Origin: Bacteroidota bacterium
Lineage (GTDB): Bacteria; Bacteroidota; Bacteroidia; Bacteroidales; VadinHA17
Direction: 5' to 3'
Assembly (NCBI GenBank): GCA_029547705.1
Contig: JAKPOU010000055.1
Coordinates: 124,001-188,000 of the forward strand
DNA length: 64,000 nucleotides
This document shows positions 45,310 to 52,552 of this stretch, in pieces (the first letter of the stretch is position 1; every line of letters starts with the position of its first letter). The notes under the pieces were generated by a model that saw only the letters and a program-made list of their open reading frames with translations, was not told the DNA's origin and did not search any database. Both the position numbers and the translations under genes were made by a program.

Positions 45310-46185
45310 TCAGAGTATGTTAAGTGTCTGTTCCTTTATTTTTTCAAGGTCGTCCTTCATCATCACCACCAGTTTCTGGATTTTTGAATCATTTGCCTTG
45401 GAGCCGATGGTATTGATTTCCCGGCCTATTTCCTGTGCTATGAAATTCAGTATTTTTCCGTTGGGCGGCGGTGTTTCAATCTTTTCAATAAAATATTCGC
45501 AATGATTCCTCAGTCTTACCTTCTCTTCATTGATGTCGAGTTTTTCCAGATAAAAAAGTATCTCCTGTTCAAACCTGTTCCCGTCGATATTTTCTCCGCC
45601 CACATTTTCCTCAAGAAGCCTGTGCAGCCTTTCCCTTATTCTCTCAATTCTGTTTCCCTCATATCTTCCTATCTCGTCGAGGAGGGAGATTATCCTGCCT
45701 ATACACAGTCTGAGATCAGATTCAATTGATCTGCCTTCTTCCGTCCTGAAAGTATCGAGTTGCTGAAGCGATTCATCAAGTTTTTCCAGTACCTCGTTCC
45801 ACTCTTCTACGGGCAGTTCCGTTTTTTCTGTTTTCAGGGATTCCGGGAATTTCAGTACAGCCGACAGCAGGTCCATACCCGGTTCAATGCCGAGTTCTCC
45901 GGATATTTCCCTGATCTGGGTGTAATAGGATCTTACCACAGCTTTGTTGATCAGCGGAACTGATTCAGCATCCGTTATATCGAAAGATATTACCAGATCA
46001 ATTTTCCCCCTGTCAAGCAGCCTGCTTATACGGTTGCGTATTTCACTTTCTTTTTCCCTGTACAGCCATGGCAATCGTGTATTCAGATCGAATTGCCTGG
46101 AATTAAGTGATTTCAGTTCTATTAATACCTTCTTTCCGGGAATTTCCGCTACGGCTTTCCCGTAGCCTGTCATGGATTTTATCAT
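45310..46185 (-). CDS. YicC/YloC family endoribonuclease
   Basis: 291 residues, the family length. The N-terminal MIKSMTGYGKA and the C-terminal NHCEYF and GKILNFIAQEIGREINTIGSKAND are diagnostic of YicC/YloC proteins, which act as RNA endonucleases. It begins the yicC-gmk-nadD unit, an order common in Bacteroidota. A TATTTTTG element precedes it by about 26 bp. Confidence 0.92.
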   Translation of the reverse strand: MIKSMTGYGKAVAEIPGKKVLIELKSLNSRQFDLNTRLPWLYREKESEIRNRISRLLDRGKIDLVISFDITDAESVPLINKAVVRSYYTQIREISGELGIEPGMDLLSAVLKFPESLKTEKTELPVEEWNEVLEKLDESLQQLDTFRTEEGRSIESDLRLCIGRIISLLDEIGRYEGNRIERIRERLHRLLEENVGGENIDGNRFEQEILFYLEKLDINEEKVRLRNHCEYFIEKIETPPPNGKILNFIAQEIGREINTIGSKANDSKIQKLVVMMKDDLEKIKEQTLNIL

Positions 46186-46211
46186 CTCTGGCAGGGATTG
46201 GTTTTAAATGG

Positions 46212-46219
46212 CAAAAATA
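46212..46219 (-). promoter_or_regulatory. -7 promoter element of the yicC-gmk-nadD operon
   Basis: Minus strand TATTTTTG matches TAnnTTTG, 26 bp before the YicC start. No clear -33 TTG. Confidence 0.4.
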
Positions 46220-46255
46220 TGCAAAAGGATTCAGACTGGCTGCATTCCGTTAAAA

Positions 46256-47632
46256 TCAGGCCACTTCCAGCTCAAGGGTGAAATAGCGGAGGATGGGCTC
46301 TTCCTTTATGATCCTGTATCCCTTGTTTATTGCTCCTTTTCTGTTGAATACATTTTTCACGACAGCCGCTACATATGACATATGGTTGTCTGTATAAACC
46401 CTCCGGGGGATAGCCAGCCTGACAAATTCATTTGCAGGATAACGGTTTTCACGTGTTAGCGGATTCCGGTCAGCCAGCAGGGTGCCCACTTCGCTTCCTC
46501 TTACACCGCCTTCAATAAATATTTCACAGACAAGCACCTGTGCGGGAAATTCTTCTTTTGGCACAAGCGGAAGGAATCTGTCCACATCAATGAAAATTGC
46601 ATGTCCGCCGAAAGGTTCCACAACCGGGATTCCGTATTCCTTAAGCTTTGAACCAAGAAATGCCGTCTGGTTTATTCTTGATCTGATGAAATCTGTATTC
46701 GTGCCTTCATACAGTCCGCGTGCCAGGGCATTCATGTCGCGCCCGCTCATTCCCCCGGTGTGGATCAGTCCTTCATGTACCATGTTGAACCTGACAGCTT
46801 CATGATACAAGGTCTCATCCCTGAATGCGGTAAATCCGCCAGTGTTGGAGATGGCATCTTCCTGTGCGCTCATTGTCATTGCATCCGCATGGGAAAACAT
46901 TTCAAGCAGAATCTCCCTGATACTTTTATCGGCATACCCGGCTTCCCTGGTTTTGATGAACCAGGCATTTTCGGCAAACCTCGACGAGTTGAGGATTAGT
47001 TTTACACCATATTTATATGATAGTTCACGGATATTTCTGATATTTTCCATGCTTACCGGCTGGCCTCCGGTCGAATTGTTGGTAACAGACAGGATGATAC
47101 AGGGAATTCTTTCCCTGGAATTGTTGCTGAGAATGTCATCCAGCCTTCCCAGGTCCAGGTTTCCCTTAAATGGATGATATGCATAAAGATCATTTGATTC
47201 CCTGATGGTGCAGTCGACCGGAATTGCCTTCCTGTACTCAATGAGTGCCCTTGATGTGTCGAAAAGTGAATTGCAGGGGACAATATCGCCCTCTTTAAGC
47301 ATTGCGGAAAAAAGAATACTGTCGGCAATCCGGCCCTGGTAGGTTGGTATGATCCTTTGGAATCCGGTAATGTCGTAGATTGCCTGCCGGAGGTTATCAA
47401 ATGATGAGGTGCCGGCATAACTTTCATCTCCTGTGAACAGGGCTGACCATTGCCTGTCGCTCATGGCACCGGATCCGGTATCAGAGACAAGATCAATGGT
47501 TACCTGTTCGGATTTCAGATTGAAAACGTTGAATGAAGCATCCCTTATCCATTTTTCCCTTTCTTCTCTGGAGCTTGTGTATACAGGCTCCGTCATTTTT
47601 ATCTTGTAGGGCTCAAATAATGGTAATTTCAT
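46256..47632 (-). CDS. Tryptophanase/tyrosine phenol-lyase homologue lacking the PLP lysine
   Basis: 458 residues, full length and collinear with Porphyromonas-type tryptophanase (SDTGSGAMSDRQWSAL, GDESYAGTSSF, YQGRIAD, NNSTGGQPVSM, VRLAIPRRVYTDNHM). The PLP region reads MSAQED instead of MSAKKD, so the Schiff-base lysine is Glu258 and the preceding Lys is Gln257. The Asp that contacts the PLP pyridine nitrogen is Asn215 (LNSSRFAEN). Codons were checked on the DNA: CAG GAA and AAC. Substrate carboxylate Arg and QGR remain. Classical beta-elimination is therefore unlikely. The gene is intact otherwise, so it may have a new role or bind ligand without catalysis. Confidence 0.85.
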   Translation of the reverse strand: MKLPLFEPYKIKMTEPVYTSSREEREKWIRDASFNVFNLKSEQVTIDLVSDTGSGAMSDRQWSALFTGDESYAGTSSFDNLRQAIYDITGFQRIIPTYQGRIADSILFSAMLKEGDIVPCNSLFDTSRALIEYRKAIPVDCTIRESNDLYAYHPFKGNLDLGRLDDILSNNSRERIPCIILSVTNNSTGGQPVSMENIRNIRELSYKYGVKLILNSSRFAENAWFIKTREAGYADKSIREILLEMFSHADAMTMSAQEDAISNTGGFTAFRDETLYHEAVRFNMVHEGLIHTGGMSGRDMNALARGLYEGTNTDFIRSRINQTAFLGSKLKEYGIPVVEPFGGHAIFIDVDRFLPLVPKEEFPAQVLVCEIFIEGGVRGSEVGTLLADRNPLTRENRYPANEFVRLAIPRRVYTDNHMSYVAAVVKNVFNRKGAINKGYRIIKEEPILRYFTLELEVA

Positions 47633-47743
47633 AATTACAGATGATACAAAATAATAACTAACCGTAGAGTCAAAATACTCCCCTGCAGCCAGCTATTGGA
47701 TTTGTATAATTATGAGGAATTCCCTTATAAAATATAACCGGTT

Positions 47744-47794
47744 AAATTACCGTTATCTGTTTGCCTTATGATCCGGAAGGTAATTTACCGTTAT
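47744..47794. repeat. Repeat cluster upstream of the DUF3078 gene
   Basis: TTACCGTTAT occurs at 47747-47756 and 47785-47794, and AAATTACC (47744-47751) is inverted at 47779-47786 (GGTAATTT). They lie in a 254-bp divergent gap that otherwise has no ORF. They could be regulator-binding sites; no regulator is identified. Confidence 0.4.
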
Positions 47795-47886
47795 AAGAAA
47801 AGTCCATTTTTCTGGGATCATCAGACAGGTAAAATTATAAATATTTTATAATATATTCAACGAAAAAAATTAGAGTTTTAATTATA

Positions 47887-49797
47887 ATGAGTTTAAAAAA
47901 TTTAAAATATCTGGGATTAATATTTATTTCATTACTTGCCTATAATGCTTATTCTCAGGATAAAACACAGACTGACAGTCTGAAAAGGGCAATGACAGAC
48001 GGTCAGGCAGTGGAAATGGCTGACAGTTCCGGAGTGGAAACAGCCGACAGCTCCGGCGTGGAGCTGATCGACAATCCCGGAAAGATTGTGATTGATTCGC
48101 TGAAAAGGAAGGGAATAATACTCAGTGACCAGAAAGAAATGCCGGAAATAGTACTTTCTGCTGAACAGGCAGTAAAATTCCTTCAGGAACGCAGCATGCC
48201 GGGATACTGGAAAAATCCTGATGATCCTCTGAGGGCTGCAATCCGTCAGCTGGTATTCAAAGCCATCAATCCTCCCTGGGATTCCGCGGAACTGTTCATC
48301 TCAAAATACCCTTTTGACTCCCTGAATGTTTCGTGGGATAAATTTTATGTCTGGAAGCCCGTCAGAATGAAGATTCCTGCCATCTCTCCCCCTCCTTTGC
48401 CCACAGTTGCCGATACGATGGCACTGCCAGTAATCCCGGTCTGGGATTATCCCCCCGACACGGCCCGGATCATTGATATTAAAATCCCTGAGTTTCCGGA
48501 ACGATCAGTACGCAGGGCATATTTAAAGGATACTGTCATATACGTGGTTGCAGATACTTTGCGGGAAGTGGTTCCGGATTATCCCGGATTCCCGTTTACG
48601 CATTACGATGCACCATTCCAGGGTGATTCTCTAAGGACAGCAGTAAGAACACTCAGCAGTTACATTCAGGCAAAGGATTCAAGCATAGTCTATTTCACTG
48701 GTCTCGGGGATGTTATAACTCCGGTCTGGCTCAATTCCCGTTCAGGGATGATGCACCGGTACTGGCTGAAGACTGATCTGAATGATTCGGTAACGGTATG
48801 GATTGGCTCACAGGACAGAAATACCATTGGTCTTTACCTTGAGACGGGCGTGAGTTTTGCCAGGCCCGTGAGACAGGGTTATCAGTCAACAGCAAGAATC
48901 GAATTGCAGGAGATAGACAAATCCACATTGCTTGCAGTAAAAAAAATCATCACAAAACCTCTCCGCTGGAAGTATCACACCGAAACTTCATTTGCCCTGA
49001 ACCAGGCTGCACTTTCAAACTGGGTAAAGGGAGGGGAAAGCAATATATCAACATCCATTGATATTACCGGGTATGCCGACTATACAAACAAGCCATACAA
49101 CATCACATCCAATAATTTTGCCCGTATCAAGTATGGTCTGGTTGCTTCGGGCGATAAAGGGGTAAGAAAGAACCTCGACCTGCTGGAAACCAATTCCAAG
49201 ATCAACCACAAGGCTTTCGGGAAGTTTGATTTCAGCGGGATACTTTTGTTTAAAACGCAGATAGCCAAGGGATATAATTATCCCAATGATTCGGTGCCGG
49301 TGTCGAAATTTCTTAACCCGGGAATTCTTACACTCGGTGTGGGACTTGATTATAAACCGGATAAAAATACTTCCCTCAACTTTTCACCGGTATCCTACAA
49401 GGGTACTTATGTGCCGGATACGGCAAATATTGACCAGACTAAATACGGTATTGCAGCAAACCGGAGATCAAAGAATGAGTTCGGGGCCAGCTTCATGATA
49501 AGCAATGTATATAAACTGACTCCAACCATTGCGCTGACAAACAGGCTTCAGCTCTTTACCAATTATATTAATAATCCGCAGAATATTGATATAGACTGGG
49601 AAATGATAGTTACGGCCAAACTCAACTGGTTTACCGATGTAAGGCTCAACACCCATCTTATATTTGATGATGATACAAAGACAGCTGTTTATGACAAGGA
49701 TAACAAGCCGGTGATGGGACCGGATAATCAGATTAAGAAAACTGCCCGGGTCCAGTTCAAGCAGTTACTGGGTTTTTCCTTTATATTCAGGTTTTAA
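47887..49797 (+). CDS. DUF3078 outer-surface protein, long form
   Basis: 636 residues with a signal peptide (about 1-24, ending NAYSQ). Residues about 345-636 carry the DUF3078 beta-rich domain: ALNQAALSNWVKGGESNIS, then many amphipathic strands ending in FKQLLGFSFIFRF, a C-terminal Phe typical of outer-membrane beta-barrels. The N-terminal 340 residues include three 8-residue repeats (VE-A/I-D-S/N-S/P-G) and proline-rich linkers, and are unusual for this family, which is normally about 300 residues. Function is unknown; outer-membrane location is inferred. Confidence 0.75.
   Translation: MSLKNLKYLGLIFISLLAYNAYSQDKTQTDSLKRAMTDGQAVEMADSSGVETADSSGVELIDNPGKIVIDSLKRKGIILSDQKEMPEIVLSAEQAVKFLQERSMPGYWKNPDDPLRAAIRQLVFKAINPPWDSAELFISKYPFDSLNVSWDKFYVWKPVRMKIPAISPPPLPTVADTMALPVIPVWDYPPDTARIIDIKIPEFPERSVRRAYLKDTVIYVVADTLREVVPDYPGFPFTHYDAPFQGDSLRTAVRTLSSYIQAKDSSIVYFTGLGDVITPVWLNSRSGMMHRYWLKTDLNDSVTVWIGSQDRNTIGLYLETGVSFARPVRQGYQSTARIELQEIDKSTLLAVKKIITKPLRWKYHTETSFALNQAALSNWVKGGESNISTSIDITGYADYTNKPYNITSNNFARIKYGLVASGDKGVRKNLDLLETNSKINHKAFGKFDFSGILLFKTQIAKGYNYPNDSVPVSKFLNPGILTLGVGLDYKPDKNTSLNFSPVSYKGTYVPDTANIDQTKYGIAANRRSKNEFGASFMISNVYKLTPTIALTNRLQLFTNYINNPQNIDIDWEMIVTAKLNWFTDVRLNTHLIFDDDTKTAVYDKDNKPVMGPDNQIKKTARVQFKQLLGFSFIFRF
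48010..48081 (+). repeat. Three tandem 24-bp coding repeats in the DUF3078 gene
   Basis: Units 48010-48033, 48034-48057 and 48058-48081 encode VEMADSSG, VETADSSG and VELIDNPG. The first two differ at few bases, the third more. A recent in-frame expansion just after the signal peptide. Confidence 0.8.
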
Positions 49798-49842
49798 TCT
49801 GTTGAGGCTTTAATTTGTTCAGATTTTGATCTTTTTCAGGTT

Positions 49843-50964
49843 TTAGAGCGGTTTGTGGTATATCCTCCATTTCTTGAGTATCTGTCCGCCTATTCTCTCA
49901 CATTCGCCTATCATGGTTTTATTGGTTTCCAGAACCAGGTGGACATCAATGGAATCCATTTTGTGCCGTATGCATGAATCTATTATTTTAACTGCCATCA
50001 GCACGTCGATTCCCTGATTCCTGAATTCCTTCTTTATGCCGCCCAGCATCATAAGGAGCTTTCTTGACCTTCTTGAGGCTTTCAGAATCCTGATGAAACC
50101 GAATGGAAACAATTTTCCTTTTGCTGCCTTTATACCCTCACTGATATCCGGTATGCCAACGGCGAAGCCCACCATCTTTCCTTCAGATTCCACAACTTTT
50201 ACAAATTGAGGGTCAAGTATCATGAGATATCTTTTTGCAAGGTCCATCTTTTCCTGGTCATAAAGCGGAACAAAGCCGTATATCTCTATGAAAGTCTGGT
50301 TCAGGAGTTCCAGGACAGGCAGGATATATTTTTTTATCTCCTGCTTCGATTTGAATTCGATTACTCTGAACTGATTGTTTCTGCTGATTCTCGTGTAGGC
50401 TCTTTCATATATCTCCGGGAGTTTTTCAGGGATCCTGATGAAGTAGTTTACCAGGTCAACTTTCTTTTCAAAGCCTTCCCTTTCCAGCATAACAGGCATA
50501 TAGGGGGAGTTTGTGGCACTGACAATGAAGGAAGGATATTCGAATCCCTCAATCTGGAAACCCTGGGGATCCTTGTCGGAGAATCCCAGTGGTCCCACGA
50601 GCTTTTCCATTCCTTTTTCCCTGGCCCATTTCTCGGCCGTGGAGATCAGTGCATGAAATACTTCCTGATCTTCAAAGCATTCCATGAAGCTGAAACGGCC
50701 ATGATTCTCCCCGTGTATCTCGTTGTAACGCCTGTTAATTATTCCCATTATCCTGCCCACCGGCTTCTTTCCCCTGAAAGCCAGCCAGAGGGCAGTATCC
50801 GAATAATTGAATGCCCTGTTTCTTTTACTGTCAAATAATTCCCACTCATCCATATAGATGGGTGGCAGCCATTCAGGATCATTTTTGTGGATTTCAGCGG
50901 GAAGATAAATGAATTTCCTGAGGTCTCTTTTTGTCAGAACCTCTCTGACAAGCAGTTCAGCCAT
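49843..50964 (-). CDS. Conserved GNAT-like protein of unknown function
   Basis: 373 residues, no signal peptide. The central and C-terminal parts look like N-acetyltransferase (GNAT) folds: KPVGRIMGIINRRY in the first half, GKMVGFAVGIPD and GIKKEFRNQGIDVLM (a variant of the acetyl-CoA loop RxxGxG) in the second. VGPLGFSDKDPQGFQ is a conserved segment of these proteins. No substrate can be assigned. It converges with the DUF3078 gene. Confidence 0.65.
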   Translation of the reverse strand: MAELLVREVLTKRDLRKFIYLPAEIHKNDPEWLPPIYMDEWELFDSKRNRAFNYSDTALWLAFRGKKPVGRIMGIINRRYNEIHGENHGRFSFMECFEDQEVFHALISTAEKWAREKGMEKLVGPLGFSDKDPQGFQIEGFEYPSFIVSATNSPYMPVMLEREGFEKKVDLVNYFIRIPEKLPEIYERAYTRISRNNQFRVIEFKSKQEIKKYILPVLELLNQTFIEIYGFVPLYDQEKMDLAKRYLMILDPQFVKVVESEGKMVGFAVGIPDISEGIKAAKGKLFPFGFIRILKASRRSRKLLMMLGGIKKEFRNQGIDVLMAVKIIDSCIRHKMDSIDVHLVLETNKTMIGECERIGGQILKKWRIYHKPL

Positions 50965-50998
50965 GTTAGTTCAGTTTACAATGCAGGTTAAAATAAAA

Positions 50999-51006
50999 CA
51001 AATATA
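50999..51006 (-). promoter_or_regulatory. -7 promoter element of the GNAT-like gene
   Basis: Minus strand TATATTTG matches TAnnTTTG, 35 bp before the start codon. No good -33 TTG. Confidence 0.4.
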
Positions 51007-51161
51007 TGAAAAAAACTGATCTGTGTTTCATTCTTTTATCTTTTTTATGCTTTTATTCTTCTGAGGTGCCGGAAAAACAGGGGATGTCGTCCGGGCAACA
51101 GGAAAAATCAGGGCAAGGGAATAATGATTGCAGGCTGCTGCAGGTGTTTACGGAATTATGT

Positions 51162-52034
51162 TCAAAGCAGGATCAGATCGAGTATGACAAAGGCGGCAAA
51201 GACAATGCTTGCGATGCCGTTAGTGGTTCCGAAGGCCAGGTTTACCCTGCTCAGGTCATCTTTCTTCACAATGAGATGCTGATATATTAGCAGGGAGATG
51301 AATATCAGGGCACCCGTCCAGAAAAGAAAGCGGCCGTTTCCTGCAGTTCCTGCCACGATGACGAGGATAATTGTCAGCAGGTGAACAAGCACTGATACCC
51401 TTATTGCTTTGCTGATGCCAAGGGCTGAGGGTATTGAGTGCAGCCTGTTATACCTGTCAAAGGAATCATCCATCAGCGAATAGATGATGTCAAAGCCGCT
51501 CACCCATGTCAGTACGATGAATGAATATACAAGGGGCAGAAATGAAAAGCGGCCGGTGACGGAAATATATGCCCCGATGGGAGCCAGGCTCAGTCCGAGG
51601 CCGAGTATGAAATGACAGAGTGAGGTAAAGCGTTTTGTAAGACTGTAACCGAGAATAATCAGCAGTGCCAGGGGTGCAAGCATCAGGGTGAGCCTGTTGA
51701 TAAATCCGGCTGCAGCGATAAACAGTACGGAATTTACTGTCACAAAAATGGCAGCTGATGCCGGACTGATTTTTCCAGAAGGAATTTCCCGGTCTTTTGT
51801 CCTGGGATTCAGTGCATCATACTTCCTGTCGGCAATCCTGTTAAAACCCATGGCAGCATTCCGTGCGAGAACCATGCAGAGTATTATCAGCAGAAAAAGC
51901 CTGAAACTGAATTTCTCACTGTCTCCGGTCACTGCCAGTGTAAAGCCGATCAGGGCAAAAGGCATGGCAAACACAGTATGGCTGAACCTGACAAGAGACA
52001 GGTAATTCCTTACCGACCTGAAAAAAACACTCAT
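51162..52034 (-). CDS. UbiA-family prenyltransferase
   Basis: 290 residues with about eight membrane segments. The two Asp-rich motifs are NRIADRKYD and SLMDDSFD, which bind Mg2+-prenyl diphosphate. It resembles 4-hydroxybenzoate polyprenyltransferases. Bacteroidota make menaquinone rather than ubiquinone, so the likely role is the MqnP-type prenylation step of the futalosine menaquinone pathway, but no mqn genes are in the window. Its start overlaps the macro-domain gene by 4 bp. Confidence 0.87.
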   Translation of the reverse strand: MSVFFRSVRNYLSLVRFSHTVFAMPFALIGFTLAVTGDSEKFSFRLFLLIILCMVLARNAAMGFNRIADRKYDALNPRTKDREIPSGKISPASAAIFVTVNSVLFIAAAGFINRLTLMLAPLALLIILGYSLTKRFTSLCHFILGLGLSLAPIGAYISVTGRFSFLPLVYSFIVLTWVSGFDIIYSLMDDSFDRYNRLHSIPSALGISKAIRVSVLVHLLTIILVIVAGTAGNGRFLFWTGALIFISLLIYQHLIVKKDDLSRVNLAFGTTNGIASIVFAAFVILDLILL

Positions 52035-52552
52035 TGACAGAGAAGCTTCTGGTATATATCGTAGCTTTCATCATCGAATGCAACGAATATAACTCTCGAG
52101 GGGGAGGAATTATTTTTCAGGAATCTCTTTGTTTCATTGACTGCAATCAGGGCTGCAAGATCTTTCGGAAACCTGTATGCACCTGTGGATATTCCCGGGA
52201 AGGCTATCGATTCAATATTATTGGATTTGGCCAGTGCAAGGCTTGACTTGTAGCATGAAGCCAGCAAATCGGTTTCATTCCGGCTGCCTCCATGCCAGAT
52301 AGGTCCTACTGTGTGAATAATATTTCTGGCTTTCAGATTGTAACCCTTCGTGATTTTTGCTTCGCCCGTCCGGCATCCGTCAAGTTTCAGACATTCGGTA
52401 TAGAGTTCAGGTCCTGCAGCCTTGTGTATGGCCCTGTCAACCCCGCCGCCCCCCAGAAGTGAGTTGTTTGCAGCATTCACTATTGCATCGACGTCAAGAG
52501 TGGTAATATCTCCTTTTATGAGTTCAATTCTCTCCTTACACATCTTTTCCAT
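52031..52552 (-). CDS. Macro domain O-acetyl-ADP-ribose deacetylase-like protein
   Basis: 173 residues, a stand-alone macro domain of the YmdB type. GDITTLDVDAIVNAANNSLLGGGGVDRAIH and SIAFPGISTGAYRFP bind ADP-ribose. It removes ADP-ribose-type modifications or hydrolyses O-acetyl-ADP-ribose. Its ATG overlaps the pheT stop codon (TAATG) and its end overlaps the UbiA start, so the three are translationally coupled. Confidence 0.9.
   Translation of the reverse strand: MEKMCKERIELIKGDITTLDVDAIVNAANNSLLGGGGVDRAIHKAAGPELYTECLKLDGCRTGEAKITKGYNLKARNIIHTVGPIWHGGSRNETDLLASCYKSSLALAKSNNIESIAFPGISTGAYRFPKDLAALIAVNETKRFLKNNSSPSRVIFVAFDDESYDIYQKLLCQ

Noticed and set aside
47633-47886. Possible tRNA or riboswitch in the 254-bp gap
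   Set aside because: No cloverleaf, no conserved riboswitch core; only AT-rich sequence and short repeats.
51006-51290. 94-residue plus-strand ORF with a signal-like N-terminus
   Set aside because: Its last 43 residues are antisense to the conserved UbiA gene, it matches no family, and only the first ~50 residues are in non-coding sequence. A short exported peptide cannot be excluded but is not supported.
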